Below are positions 27,770 through 36,705 of a stretch of DNA of 64,000 nucleotides, piece after piece. The stretch comes from Legionella cincinnatiensis (GTDB lineage: Bacteria; Pseudomonadota; Gammaproteobacteria; Legionellales; Legionellaceae). Under the pieces are notes generated by a model, which searched no databases, was not told the origin of the DNA, and worked only from the letters and a program-made list of their open reading frames with translations. Position 1 is the stretch's first letter; each line of letters opens with the position of its first letter. The translations under genes were made by a program, and so were the position numbers. The DNA lies in NCBI RefSeq assembly GCF_900452415.1, contig NZ_UGNX01000001.1, forward strand, positions 1,550,001-1,614,000, given 5' to 3'.

Positions 27770-28384
27770 GGGGCATTTTAATCAAGTTAGTCTAGACTAA
27801 CTCTTTGATTTGACGGTCAAAAGGAAGATTAAAATGCCTAAGAAAGATTGTATCCTAAATTTGCGTGGATATTCTATTAAAAAAGTAAGTGGAGAGAACC
27901 TGGTTTATATCGAAGTCACTTATCGATGTGTTGTACGATGCATTCATTGTGGGAATAAGAAGCTACGTAAAAAGGATAGTTTCATGAGGCGAATCCGCCA
28001 TGAATCAATTGGATTGCGTCGCAGTTACTTGTGTATCAAAGCTCATAAGTATTATTGTCCCTCGTATGGTCGCTATTTTAATCAACGATTTCCCGGGATA
28101 GGTAAATATCAAAGGGCGAGTGAGAGTTTACGGAAACAGGTGTTTCACTATCCTAGCAAAGGAGTGAGTCAAAAGGATTTGGCTCGTGATTTAAAGCTGG
28201 GTAAATCGACTGTAGAGCGCTGGTATCATTACGGTTATGAGCTACGTTATAAAAAGATAGCGACTCGTTCCTGTCCCCGAGTATTAGGCCTTGATGAGCA
28301 TTCGTTCAATAGAAAGATGGGGTATGCGACCACCTTTTGTGACTTGGCCAAACACAAAATATTTGATGTGGTTGAGGGGCGTTC
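27770..28384 (+). mobile_element. ISL3-family transposase, N-terminal fragment (copy 2)
   Basis: The fragment begins with the end sequence GGGGCATTTTAATC as in copy 1. The transposase starts at ATG 27834 behind AAGGAAG. About 183 codons remain: zinc finger CIHCGNKKLRKK with a second pair at YYCPSYG, a helix-turn-helix (QKDLARDLKLGKSTVERWYH), and the start of the catalytic domain (CPRVLGLDEHSFNRKMGYAT, likely first DDE acidic residue). It ends at the 235 bp element after VVEGRS. The insertion end also marks where traG is cut. Defective. Confidence 0.85.
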
Positions 28385-28620
28385 AGCACGCGTAGCCTGG
28401 TTGCTCGCAACCAGGATTTCACCTGATTGTCGATCCTTAATGCCAGCATAAAAAAATACGTACCGCCCCGAGTTTTGTCTCATCTGTAATTGACCCTGAG
28501 GTTTTTGGTCTTCCTTGTGAACTTGCACCACATAAAATAGCCTCTTTATTATTACAAAATCCTGATAATCTTTGCCGCCTCTGATAAATCCTGGTTGCAA
28601 GCAACCAGGCTACGCGTACT
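28385..28620. repeat. MITE-like element, copy B
   Basis: It has the same 30 bp self-complementary ends and the same interior as 3631-3865, with only scattered differences. The left flank is ISL3 transposase and the right flank is a group II intron remnant. The two flanks do not belong together and no target duplication is visible. Confidence 0.8.
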
Positions 28621-28854
28621 GGTTTTTGTAATCCGACTCTCAGAGGATGGATGCAATACTATGGCAAATATTCCCCATCATCGCTTGAACCCGTTTGGAC
28701 TCAGTTTAATGCTGTGTTGGTAAAGTGGACACTGCGTAAATATAAAAAGGTAAGAGGGAAAACTAAAGCGGCAACTATGTTGGAGAACATCCAGAAAAAT
28801 AAGCCAGCTTTATTTCCACATTGGAAAATTGGTGTAGGTAGAAACTTTGCTTGA
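28621..28854 (+). pseudogene. Group II intron reverse transcriptase/maturase, C-terminal fragment
   Basis: The frame GFCNPTLRGWMQYYGKYSPS, then LVKWTLRKYKKVRGKT and LFPHWKIG, is the C-terminal X/maturase end of a bacterial group II intron protein (LRGWxxYYGK, then W.....RKYK, then HWxIG). All of the RT domain is missing, replaced by the 235 bp element. It is followed directly by an intron domain V structure, which confirms the identity. Confidence 0.9.
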
Positions 28855-28930
28855 TGGGAGCCGTATGAATCGAGAGGTTCACGTACGGTTCTGAGAGGGG
28901 CTGACGGGGAAGTTCCGTCGGTCTACTCAA
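28855..28930 (+). ncRNA. Group II intron domains V and VI (3' end remnant)
   Basis: GAGCCGTATGAATCGAGAGG with TTCACGTACGGTTCT (28858-28892) is a classic bacterial domain V: GAGCCGTATG pairs with the CGTACGGTTCT side around a short loop. The next segment (GGCTGACGGGGAAGTTCCGT) can form domain VI before CTACTCAAC, near the 3' splice site. The 5' domains are absent, so it cannot splice. Confidence 0.85.
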
Positions 28931-28932
28931 CT

Positions 28933-29028
28933 TAAAGTTTTGTGTTCTTGATTAATGCTCCCGGAATTGGGGATGAGCCTAAAGTTTTGTGTTCTTGATT
29001 AATGGGCTCCCGGATTTGGGGATGAGCC
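28933..29028. repeat. Tandem repeat of 47 and 49 bp next to tRNA-Arg
   Basis: TAAAGTTTTGTGTTCTTGAT, then TAATG, a CTCCCGG stem and GGGGATGAGCC, is repeated at 28933-28979 and 28980-29028. Each unit can form a GGCTC/GAGCC hairpin. It lies just past the tRNA 3' end, so it may be the tRNA terminator, duplicated during insertion of the intron or island. Confidence 0.75.
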
Positions 29029-29032
29029 TAAA

Positions 29033-29109
29033 TGGCGCGCTCGGAGGGACTCGAACCCCCGACACCTTGGTTCGAAGCCAAGTACTCTATCCAGCTGAGC
29101 TACGAGCGC
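29033..29109 (-). tRNA. tRNA-Arg (anticodon TCG)
   Basis: A complete cloverleaf of 77 nt including encoded CCA: acceptor GCGCTCG/CGAGCGC, anticodon loop CTTCGAA, T arm GGGGGTTCGAGTCCCTC. Bases 29054-29079 are the copy shared with 15032-15057, so this gene is the presumed integration site of the tra island. Confidence 0.97.
29054..29079. repeat. Right att-like repeat inside tRNA-Arg
   Basis: Identical over 26 bp to 15032-15057. It covers the anticodon arm to the T arm of the tRNA. Integrases of genomic islands commonly use this tRNA region as a core site. Confidence 0.85.
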
Positions 29110-29173
29110 AATAGGGGACGGATTTGATGCATTTACTGCATCTGTTCTTTTGGTTGACTGCTGGAAACCAAAA

Positions 29174-29249
29174 TGGTGGGCCGTATAGGATTCGAACCTA
29201 TGACACAGAGGTTAAAAGCCTCCTGCTCTACCACCTGAGCTAACGGCCC
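29174..29249 (-). tRNA. tRNA-Lys (anticodon TTT), copy 1
   Basis: 76 nt with CCA: acceptor GGGCCGT/ACGGCCC, anticodon loop CTTTTAA, T arm GGTTCGAATCC. Identical to the copy 112 bp further right. Confidence 0.97.
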
Positions 29250-29285
29250 TCAAAAGGCTAAAACATTAAAACTATACTCTAAAAC

Positions 29286-29361
29286 TGGTGGGCCGTATAG
29301 GATTCGAACCTATGACACAGAGGTTAAAAGCCTCCTGCTCTACCACCTGAGCTAACGGCCC
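29286..29361 (-). tRNA. tRNA-Lys (anticodon TTT), copy 2
   Basis: Identical in sequence to 29174-29249. The three tRNAs are on one strand with short spacers (64 and 36 bp) and probably form one transcript, with tRNA-Lys copy 2 first and tRNA-Arg last. Confidence 0.97.
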
Positions 29362-29470
29362 TAAAGAGGCTCGAATCATACCGGATTAGGATAGAATTTC
29401 AAGTCTTTTTATTATGTTTCTCGTATTTTTGTTATTTTTGTGGTTGTTTTTTGTTTTTGATGGCAAAGAA

Positions 29471-30352
29471 TTAACAAAAGTGGGATAAAGTCATTAATTT
29501 TTGACTTGAAAAATAGATGCTTTTTTCAGAGGCTAAAATCATGTAATGATGAGCTTTTAAGCGATTCTCTAAAGTTTGGGCTTTATGATTTGCAGTCACA
29601 AGTAAGATTACGTCTGAACCTAAAGCACCGCAACCTTTGATTGCAAGTATTTCAGTATATTCTTTAAGTCGATTTATCAAATTTAAACTGTGTTCTGCAA
29701 CTAAATTCAATTCAACTAATTTTTTATGATAATCATTAATAGTTGTAATTAATTTTGTAGAGTCAGTCTGCTCAAATGCCAGTTTAGCCTCATCAACTAA
29801 AGTAGATAAATAGTCAATCTGATCAGGTAGGGTAGCGGTTTGTAAATGATGATGTGTTGCAAGTTTTACTCCTGTATGAATAAGAAAAAAAGACAGCTCG
29901 TGGAAGGGCCACCCATAAGATTGAAGCATTTTTTTTTGTGTATTAATATAGACACAACCTTCTTGTGCTTGCGCTATAACATCATACCCACTCGGCTTTA
30001 GCCCCGTTCCTGCCCATGATACTTTATAATAAGCAGTGAGCATGTCATCTAAATTAGGTTTATTTTTTTTGAGAAAACAGCTTGCTAAATAGCTCGCTAA
30101 AAATTGTGCACTGGATGCACCTAACCCCCCTCGTTCTGTATAGGGATCGTTCCAGATTAAACCGTGATCTAAATGTTGCTGTTGCCACCAGACTCCTGCT
30201 GGAGACTTGGGGTGAATTTCTGATAATTGGTTGTTTTTAGACGTTAAGGTAAGCTCAAAACAAGGGTATGTGGTTAGAAGAATCGCTGATGCCCCAGCTA
30301 ATGCAGCATATTCGCCCAATAGAAATGTTTTTGCGGGAATTAGCCATTTCAT
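29471..30352 (-). CDS. Phosphomevalonate kinase-like GHMP kinase
   Basis: The protein has 293 residues and the GHMP kinase layout: N-terminal PAKTFLLGEYAALAGASAIL, the ATP-binding GGLGASSAQFLASY, and a C-terminal GCGALGSDVILLV loop. It overlaps the HMG-CoA reductase gene by 4 bp. With mevalonate kinase and the decarboxylase identified at 38.7-40.5 kb, the remaining pathway step is phosphomevalonate kinase, which this most likely supplies. It is shorter than typical bacterial MvaK2 (about 360), so the substrate is assigned by context. Confidence 0.75.
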   Translation of the reverse strand: MKWLIPAKTFLLGEYAALAGASAILLTTYPCFELTLTSKNNQLSEIHPKSPAGVWWQQQHLDHGLIWNDPYTERGGLGASSAQFLASYLASCFLKKNKPNLDDMLTAYYKVSWAGTGLKPSGYDVIAQAQEGCVYINTQKKMLQSYGWPFHELSFFLIHTGVKLATHHHLQTATLPDQIDYLSTLVDEAKLAFEQTDSTKLITTINDYHKKLVELNLVAEHSLNLINRLKEYTEILAIKGCGALGSDVILLVTANHKAQTLENRLKAHHYMILASEKSIYFSSQKLMTLSHFC

Positions 30353-31647
30353 ACTGCAAGTGGAGTTTGTCTGATTTTTGCTAATAAATCATGGGCATTA
30401 TTTAGGCTGATTCTTTTATGCAAAGCGAGCCACTTTTGTAAATGTTCTTTAAGAAGAGGCATTTCACTTTCATTAGCTCCTGCAGCAAGAAGCAAATTGT
30501 CGATATGAAGTTTCATATGACCTTGAATAATGCCTTCAGTACATAATGCTTTAATCGCACCTAAATTTTGTACAAGACCTACTGCAGCAATAACTTGAGA
30601 AAGTTGGTTTGCAGAAGAAATATTCATCATTCGTAAACACATCTGGGCAGTAGGATGGAGTGAAGTCACCCCACCTATAGTGCCTACTATAATAGGTGCA
30701 GTAAGTTGACCAGTGAGGGTGTTGTCTTCATAGCGCCAACGTGTGATTGCCTGATATTGCCCGTCACGAGCCGCATAAGCATGTACGCCTGCCTCCACCG
30801 CTCGCCAATCATTGCCTGTTGCAATTAAGACAGGATCAATGCCATTCATTACTCCTTTATTATGTGTAGCTGCTCTATAGGGATCCATTTCAGCAAAAAG
30901 AGAAGCTTCTTGAAGCTTTTGACCAAGTATTGGGTTTATTGCATGAATGGTGACTTGAGCGGTGGTTAGCTTTTGGTCGTTTAGGTTGGATAAAATGCAC
31001 ATGGTGACTTCTTCACCTGTTAACTGCTCTATAGGTGTCTTTAAGTATTCAAGTACTTGATTAATGATATTAGCGCCCATTGCATCGCAGCTGTTCATTG
31101 TTAAATGGATGACAACCATTTCTTGACCATCTTCTCTTTTGAGGAGACGTAGCTGTAGATCAACAACACCACCACCACGTTTTACCATATTCTCTGCTAC
31201 ATCTTTATTTGCTTTGCTAATCAGGTAAGCTCGGTTTTCATAAAAGATTTGAGAAAATTTGTTGAAGTCTTTAACTTTAGCTAATTGAATTTGACCTAAA
31301 ATGCATTCACCTTGCACCCATGTTTTTATTTCACCACATTGTCTAATCCATTTAGCTGATTTGGACAAAGCGGCAATAATTGATGTTTCTTCAACAGCCA
31401 TGGGAATCACATAATCTTGTCCATTAATGTTGAAGTTAGTTGCTACACCTAAAGGAAGCTGAAAGTAGCCTATAACATTTTCAATGAGTTTATCTGCTAA
31501 GTTTAAATCTTTTATGCCACCACTTTTAAGAAAAGCAACATCTTCTGCAGTGATTGCACCTAGGGCTAGCAAGCGTTTAAATCGTTCTTCACGTGAAAGT
31601 TTTGAGAATCCGCGGAATAGTTCATCAGTATTAGAAGATAAAGGCAT
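30349..31647 (-). CDS. mvaA: Hydroxymethylglutaryl-CoA reductase (class II type)
   Basis: The protein has 432 residues. Key motifs: NSCDAMGANIINQVLE (HMG-CoA binding), ATHNKGVMNGIDPV with the catalytic lysine, ATGNDWRAVEAGVHAYA with the catalytic aspartate, and the C-terminal GHMKLHIDNL histidine region. No membrane segments, as expected for class II. The enzyme reduces HMG-CoA to mevalonate for isoprenoid synthesis (the degradative direction is known in Pseudomonas mevalonii; synthesis is inferred here from the neighbouring pathway genes). First gene of a two-gene unit with the kinase. RBS GGAG before ATG 31647. Confidence 0.95.
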   Translation of the reverse strand: MPLSSNTDELFRGFSKLSREERFKRLLALGAITAEDVAFLKSGGIKDLNLADKLIENVIGYFQLPLGVATNFNINGQDYVIPMAVEETSIIAALSKSAKWIRQCGEIKTWVQGECILGQIQLAKVKDFNKFSQIFYENRAYLISKANKDVAENMVKRGGGVVDLQLRLLKREDGQEMVVIHLTMNSCDAMGANIINQVLEYLKTPIEQLTGEEVTMCILSNLNDQKLTTAQVTIHAINPILGQKLQEASLFAEMDPYRAATHNKGVMNGIDPVLIATGNDWRAVEAGVHAYAARDGQYQAITRWRYEDNTLTGQLTAPIIVGTIGGVTSLHPTAQMCLRMMNISSANQLSQVIAAVGLVQNLGAIKALCTEGIIQGHMKLHIDNLLLAAGANESEMPLLKEHLQKWLALHKRISLNNAHDLLAKIRQTPLAV

Positions 31648-32112
31648 GCTTTCTCCTTGGGTTAGCCGGCATTAACGCCAAGTTTAATAAGGTCGTTTTT
31701 GCATTGTTCAAAGTGGCTGTAGTCGTCTTGCATACCTAATTTTTACGTCTTTTGCGAAAAATGAAATAATTTTATCATAAAATAGGGAAGCAAACTACTT
31801 AAAACTCATCGCTTATATGATTTAGTTGTATTATAGCCTAGATTTTATTTCTGTTGCTTGTGTGATAATAAGGAACAGCAAATTTATTCTTCTTAAAGCC
31901 ATTTTCGAAGGTCCTTAGTCTTAATATTTTAAAGAATAACATTATCTCATTGTTTAATACTTCATTTTGATAACACTTGTTTTAAAAAATCAAAGTTCTT
32001 TGAATACAATGAGTTACAACCCATAAATGTTTTTATTTTAATTTTATGGTATTTTTTTTGTGTTCAGTGTAAATTAATCGCTCTTTATGACTTGGATTAA
32101 GAGGGAGATGAA
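31648..32112. other. Gene-free gap between divergent mvaA and the coiled-coil gene
   Basis: This is AT-rich sequence with no supported open frame. It should contain the promoters of mvaA (leftward) and the 32113 gene (rightward); I cannot place them firmly. AGAGGGAGATG precedes the right-hand gene as RBS. Confidence 0.5.
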
Positions 32113-33117
32113 ATGGGAAAACGCGCTCAAGCCGAAATGAAATCTTTTCTGTTGGCTGAAAAAAGACGATTGGAAGTTATTGAACAATTAAAGAAATGTG
32201 AATCCCATGAAGAGCTTTCCAAAAGTTTAAAAAAATATGAAGAAAAGAAGGAAAAAAAATTTTTTGTTATTTCTTCCAAATTAACTGAATACCACGTACA
32301 ACGACTAAGAAAATTGGATGAAGAGATAAGTCAATTAAAAACAGAACTTAAAAAACAATTTCCTTTACCTGGCGCACACGTAAAATTACAGCAAATATTG
32401 CCGCCGAAAGTTAAAGTTGTTGCTTCTTGTGAGCAAACACTCGTTGAACGGACGTTTACTCAGAAGATGCCAGGACATTTGCTAAGTAAGCCATGTAATT
32501 TAGGTGACGATAAACTAGTTTTAGCTAAAGAAATGATAGCAAGAAGCGTAGAAATTCCTGAAGGTAGTTATGAAGGAAGTCTGCAACGAGATGTTAGTGA
32601 GAGTGCTTTTAGTTCAGAAGAATATATACAAGAAAATTCTGTAGATCCTAAAACTAAAAGAGAAAGAGAAACCCATCTTTTACAAGTTAACGTTCAACTA
32701 AGAATTTTTAAGCTGAAACAGGAAGAGCTTGAGGCTACCTATCAAAAAAATCTTAGTAAAGGAAAACAAGATCAAGCGAACAAATATCAAAAAGCTTCCA
32801 ACGCTGCTAAAACTATTTATGATGAAATCTCTCGCTTAGCCAAACAATACATCAACGATGGAGATTTAGATGCTTTTAAAACCAATAGTCAAAGCATTTT
32901 AAAAGAAGATAATGATAATGTAAAAATAGTGCAGGAACATCGAGGTTGGAAATCTTTCTTAGCTAATTTGGCTGGACTTATTTTTACTGTTGGACTTGCT
33001 CAAGCAGGATATTCTCTCTATAAAAGAGAATTTTCGTGGTTTAAGCCTCCCACTGATACGGGTAAAAAGGTTGAGGATCTATATACATCAATTAATACAA
33101 TTGCTGTGACTGGTTAA
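32113..33117 (+). CDS. Coiled-coil protein with C-terminal hydrophobic segment, unknown function
   Basis: The protein has 334 residues, rich in Lys and Glu. Long heptad-like helices run from about 5-90 and 175-265. One hydrophobic stretch (WKSFLANLAGLIFTVGLAQAGYSLY) lies near the C-terminus, about 280-305. No signal peptide and no catalytic motif are seen. Low GC, no operon partner and a coiled coil plus tail segment are common in Legionella effectors, but nothing proves it. Unrecognised family. ATG 32113 has a good AGGGAGA site. Confidence 0.6.
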   Translation: MGKRAQAEMKSFLLAEKRRLEVIEQLKKCESHEELSKSLKKYEEKKEKKFFVISSKLTEYHVQRLRKLDEEISQLKTELKKQFPLPGAHVKLQQILPPKVKVVASCEQTLVERTFTQKMPGHLLSKPCNLGDDKLVLAKEMIARSVEIPEGSYEGSLQRDVSESAFSSEEYIQENSVDPKTKRERETHLLQVNVQLRIFKLKQEELEATYQKNLSKGKQDQANKYQKASNAAKTIYDEISRLAKQYINDGDLDAFKTNSQSILKEDNDNVKIVQEHRGWKSFLANLAGLIFTVGLAQAGYSLYKREFSWFKPPTDTGKKVEDLYTSINTIAVTG

Positions 33118-33149
33118 GATGATACTTATTCAATTTTAAAAAAATTTAC

Positions 33150-33186
33150 TTCGCCTAACTCTGTAACAACACAGTGGATAGGCGAA
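33150..33186. terminator. Hairpin after the coiled-coil gene
   Basis: TTCGCCTA (33150-33157) pairs perfectly with TAGGCGAA (33179-33186), with a smaller inner CTGT/ACAG pairing. It has an A/T-rich left side and no strong T run on the right, so a moderate terminator call. Confidence 0.5.
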
Positions 33187-33318
33187 GCCAGATTTATATA
33201 GGGTATAGGGTGCTATAAACTATCAGAATAACCATGCATTGTGATACTATAAGTCATCGTTTTTGCTCTTCTAGAATATTCGTATTATTCTGGGGAATAT
33301 TTTTCAAAATAGATAACT

Positions 33319-34446
33319 ATGGTACAAAGTAACGCACAAATCACTTTTGATAAGAAACAAATCAGATTTCACTGTACTGGTATCTGGTCTGTTTTGCAAA
33401 TTGATAATTTGGTGAAACGGTTTAGTGCAGATGAGTTACCGAAAACAGAAAAAGTAACAATCAGTGGGAAAGGGATTAGTCACTTTGATAGTGCGGGCGC
33501 TTTGGCTTTAATGAAGTGTATTGATAAGCTGGAGCAACGAGAAAACCAAGTTGAATTAACTGATTTTACTGAAAGACAACAACAACTTTTGGATCTCATT
33601 AAATCAAAGAAAGATATTTTAGAGTATCATATTCCTTCACCCCCAAAAGAAAACGTATTTTACCAATTAGGTAAAGAATCAGAAAATAAATTTCGTCAAG
33701 TAGATGGTCTCCTCGTTTTAGTTGGTGATTTAACTACGAAAATAATTGAAGCATTTGGTAATTGGCGACGGTTTCAATTACCAAGCATCATTTCAAATAT
33801 CTATACTACTGGGGTAACTGCTTTACCTATCCTTGCGCTGCTTTCTTTTTTAATTGGGGTGGTTTTAGCATATCAAATGGGACTGCAGCTACAAACCTAT
33901 GGTGCTAACAGTTTCATTGCTTACCTATCCGGGATGGCTATTTTTCGTGAATTTGCTCCGTTAATTACTGCGATTATTGTTGCTGGACGAACGAGCTCTG
34001 CTTTTACAGCACAGATTGGTAGTATGAAATTGAATGAAGAGGTGGATGCTCTACTCACTATGGGACTTTCCCCCACAGAGTTATTAGTGCTACCTAAGGT
34101 TATTGGGTTATTGATTGCATTTCCTTTATTGATTTTTTGGTCTGATCTTTTTAGTATTTTAGGCTCAATGATTATGTCCAATAATATGTTAGGCATTAAT
34201 TTTATTGACTTTTTGCAACGATTAAAAGACTCCGTTGGACTTTCTCAGTTGAATTTAGGACTTTATAAAGCACCTGCTTTTGCATTATTAATTGCCTTAG
34301 TAGGATGTTTTCAAGGGTTTAAAGTTGAAGCAGGGACGGAAAAAAATATTGGAAGCCAAACAACTAAAAGTGTAGTACAAGCACTATTTCTGATTATTAT
34401 TGCTGATGCAATTTATTCAGTTATTTATAGCCGGATGCATTGGTAA
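33319..34446 (+). CDS. mlaE: MlaE-family phospholipid ABC permease with fused N-terminal STAS domain
   Basis: The protein has 375 residues. Residues about 1-100 resemble a STAS domain (KVTISGKGISHFDSAGALAL), the role played by separate MlaB in E. coli. From about 150 the MlaE permease begins: LLSFLIGVVLAYQMGLQLQ, REFAPLITAIIVAGRTSSAFTAQIG, MGLSPTELLVLPKVIGL, with five or six membrane helices. Part of an inner-membrane complex that moves phospholipids between the membranes to maintain outer membrane asymmetry. First of four tandem genes, abutting mlaF directly (stop TAA then ATG). Confidence 0.9.
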   Translation: MVQSNAQITFDKKQIRFHCTGIWSVLQIDNLVKRFSADELPKTEKVTISGKGISHFDSAGALALMKCIDKLEQRENQVELTDFTERQQQLLDLIKSKKDILEYHIPSPPKENVFYQLGKESENKFRQVDGLLVLVGDLTTKIIEAFGNWRRFQLPSIISNIYTTGVTALPILALLSFLIGVVLAYQMGLQLQTYGANSFIAYLSGMAIFREFAPLITAIIVAGRTSSAFTAQIGSMKLNEEVDALLTMGLSPTELLVLPKVIGLLIAFPLLIFWSDLFSILGSMIMSNNMLGINFIDFLQRLKDSVGLSQLNLGLYKAPAFALLIALVGCFQGFKVEAGTEKNIGSQTTKSVVQALFLIIIADAIYSVIYSRMHW

Positions 34447-35184
34447 ATGAGTGAATCCATTATTGAAATTAAAGGGCTGAAGAATTACCTCGGTGGTCAA
34501 TGGGTACACTCCGGTGTTGATTTAACTGTGCAGAAAGGAGAAATCTTAGCCATTATTGGCGGCTCTGGGAGTGGAAAAACCACAATATTACGTAGCGTGC
34601 TAATGTTAATGCAGCCGACAGCTGGTGACATTAAAGTATTTGGTAAAGATATTAATCATCTTGATGCCCAAGAAGCACTTTCTCTTCGTCGTCGCTGGGG
34701 AATGCTTTTTCAACATAGTGCATTATTTTCATCAATGACCGTACTGGAAAATGTGATGTTTCCTATGCAAGAGTTTACCAACCTTGAACATGAATTTATG
34801 CATGAATTGGCTTTATTAAAAATTGCTTTAGTTGGGCTTCCTCAAGAGGCAGCAGGAAAATTACCCTCAGAATTGAGTGGAGGAATGCAAAGAAGAGCGG
34901 CTGCAGCGCGTGCTATCGCTATGGATCCAGAATTATTATTTCTGGATGAACCTACCACGGGGTTAGATCCGCTGAGTGCAAGACGTTTTGATGATTTAAT
35001 TGTTTTTTTAAGAGACTCATTAAAGCTTACTATAGTTATGGTAAGCCATGATATAGAATCCTTAAAAAGAACTACAGATCGCGTAGCTTTTATTGGTGAT
35101 GGAAAAGTTTTAAGTATTGAACCCATTAAAGAATTAATGAAAAATAAGCATAAAATAATCGCAGACTATTTTAGCAAAGTGTAA
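34447..35184 (+). CDS. mlaF: MlaF-like ABC transporter ATPase
   Basis: The protein has 245 residues: Walker A GGSGSGKTTIL, Q-loop GMLFQHSALFSSMTV, signature ELSGGMQRRAAAARA, Walker B LLFLDEPTTGLDP, and H-loop MVSHDIESL. It powers the MlaE permease. It begins immediately after the mlaE stop and is followed 15 bp later by the MCE-domain gene. Confidence 0.95.
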   Translation: MSESIIEIKGLKNYLGGQWVHSGVDLTVQKGEILAIIGGSGSGKTTILRSVLMLMQPTAGDIKVFGKDINHLDAQEALSLRRRWGMLFQHSALFSSMTVLENVMFPMQEFTNLEHEFMHELALLKIALVGLPQEAAGKLPSELSGGMQRRAAAARAIAMDPELLFLDEPTTGLDPLSARRFDDLIVFLRDSLKLTIVMVSHDIESLKRTTDRVAFIGDGKVLSIEPIKELMKNKHKIIADYFSKV

Positions 35185-35199
35185 CTGGAGATAATATAT

Positions 35200-36102
35200 T
35201 TGGAAACGAAAACCAATTATACCATAGTGGGAGTGGTCGTACTTATATTGCTTGTGGGACTTATAACTACAATGTTGTGGTTATCCATTGGTTTTAATCA
35301 AAAAAAATATACTACTTATACAGTTTATATGCATGAAGCTGCTTCAGGCCTCTCTCAGGATGCCCCAGTAAAATACAATGGAGTACAGGTAGGTTATGTT
35401 AAAGAAATAAGATTAAATCAAAATGATCCACGGCAAGTTGAAATTTTGTTGAATATAGAAGAAGGAACTCCTATCACGACCAGTACTTTTGCCACTCTTA
35501 ATTCTCAGGGGATTACAGGAGTAACTTATATTGGTTTGAGTGCAAGTACTTCTAATTTGACACCTATACGAAAGATGCCTGGAGAACCATATCCCGTTAT
35601 TCCTTCAAAGCCTTCAGTCTTTAACCAATTGGATGGTATTTTAAAGAAGGTATCTGAAGATATGGGTATTGTGACTACCGAAGCACAGCGTATATTTAAT
35701 GAAGAAAATGCGAAACACATAAAACATATACTTTCAAATATTGATAGCTTTTCTAAAAATATGGCAGACAACGGTAAAAATGTGAATGTCTTTATGGATA
35801 ATCTCGCGAAAACCAGCCGTGATTTTCCACACATGCTTGAAGAGTTAAGAGTGGGGATATCCAAGTTTAATCTTATGGCAGAAAGTTTGAGTAAGGCTGG
35901 AAATAGTGTATCAAAAACGATGAATTCAGGAAAAAACACTCTCGATAAAATTTCCCAGGAATCACTTCCACCGGCAACCATTTTGCTGCGTCGATTGAAT
36001 GCAATTTCGGCAAATCTTGAAAAAGTGAGCAGTGAAATGCGACAAAATCCTGCGGTAGTAATTCGTGGAAGTAAACCCCCACACCCCGGGCCTGGAGAAT
36101 AA
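35200..36102 (+). CDS. mlaD: MlaD-like MCE-domain substrate-binding protein
   Basis: The protein has 300 residues and begins at TTG 35200, behind CTGGAG at 35185-35190; METKTNYTIVGVVVLILLVGL gives the expected single N-terminal membrane anchor. The MCE domain follows (YTVYMHEAASGLSQDAPVKY, NGVQVGYVKEIRLN, SQGITGVTYIGLS). A long helical C-terminal region (150-270) is longer than in E. coli MlaD and resembles other MCE proteins whose helices form a periplasmic tunnel. It binds phospholipid in the periplasm. Confidence 0.9.
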   Translation: METKTNYTIVGVVVLILLVGLITTMLWLSIGFNQKKYTTYTVYMHEAASGLSQDAPVKYNGVQVGYVKEIRLNQNDPRQVEILLNIEEGTPITTSTFATLNSQGITGVTYIGLSASTSNLTPIRKMPGEPYPVIPSKPSVFNQLDGILKKVSEDMGIVTTEAQRIFNEENAKHIKHILSNIDSFSKNMADNGKNVNVFMDNLAKTSRDFPHMLEELRVGISKFNLMAESLSKAGNSVSKTMNSGKNTLDKISQESLPPATILLRRLNAISANLEKVSSEMRQNPAVVIRGSKPPHPGPGE

Positions 36103-36105
36103 ATA

Positions 36106-36705
36106 ATGAAAAAATTGGCTGTTTGTCTTGTGGGTTTAAGTGCTGTAATACTTAGTGCATGCTCACCTGTTAAAATTTCTGTAAAAGATCAATACCAATT
36201 AAGTGCCTATAGTGCAAAGCAGTTGGCTCAAAAACCTATGCCCATTACTTTATTGGTTACTGCACCTGACGCAGCTGGTGGTTATCAAACGGAACAGATG
36301 CTCTACATAAAAAAACCTTACGAGCTTGAAGCTTTTGCAAAAAATGCGTGGGTAAATCCTCCCGCTGACATGCTTTATCCTTTAATCTTGCAAAGCCTAC
36401 AAAAGACAAATCTTTTTGAAGCAGTTACTTCTAATGCATATGCTTTAGGTGCAGATTATCGATTAGATACTCAACTTCTTTTTTTAAATCAAAACTTTCT
36501 CAAAAAGCCCAGTGTTATTGAGTTTTCGGTGAAAATAGTTTTAACTCATGTTAATGATAATAAAATATTAGGTTCACGCATTGTTAACTTAAGAGTTCCA
36601 TGTCCAAGTGATACCCCTTATGGTGGTGTCATTGCAGCCAATAAAGCAACACAACAATTTACGGCGGAACTGGCTCATTTTGTAGTGTCTCATATAATGC
36701 ATTAA
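36106..36705 (+). CDS. ABC-type transport auxiliary lipoprotein
   Basis: The protein has 199 residues with a lipoprotein signal ([19 protein letters not shown], Cys at 19). The rest ([20 protein letters not shown], then [19 protein letters not shown] [14 protein letters not shown]) belongs to the auxiliary lipoprotein family found after MCE operons (PqiC/LetC-like). Presumed outer membrane partner of the Mla-type system. It lies 3 bp after mlaD. A 122 bp gap separates it from pal. Confidence 0.85.
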   Translation: MKKLAVCLVGLSAVILSACSPVKISVKDQYQLSAYSAKQLAQKPMPITLLVTAPDAAGGYQTEQMLYIKKPYELEAFAKNAWVNPPADMLYPLILQSLQKTNLFEAVTSNAYALGADYRLDTQLLFLNQNFLKKPSVIEFSVKIVLTHVNDNKILGSRIVNLRVPCPSDTPYGGVIAANKATQQFTAELAHFVVSHIMH

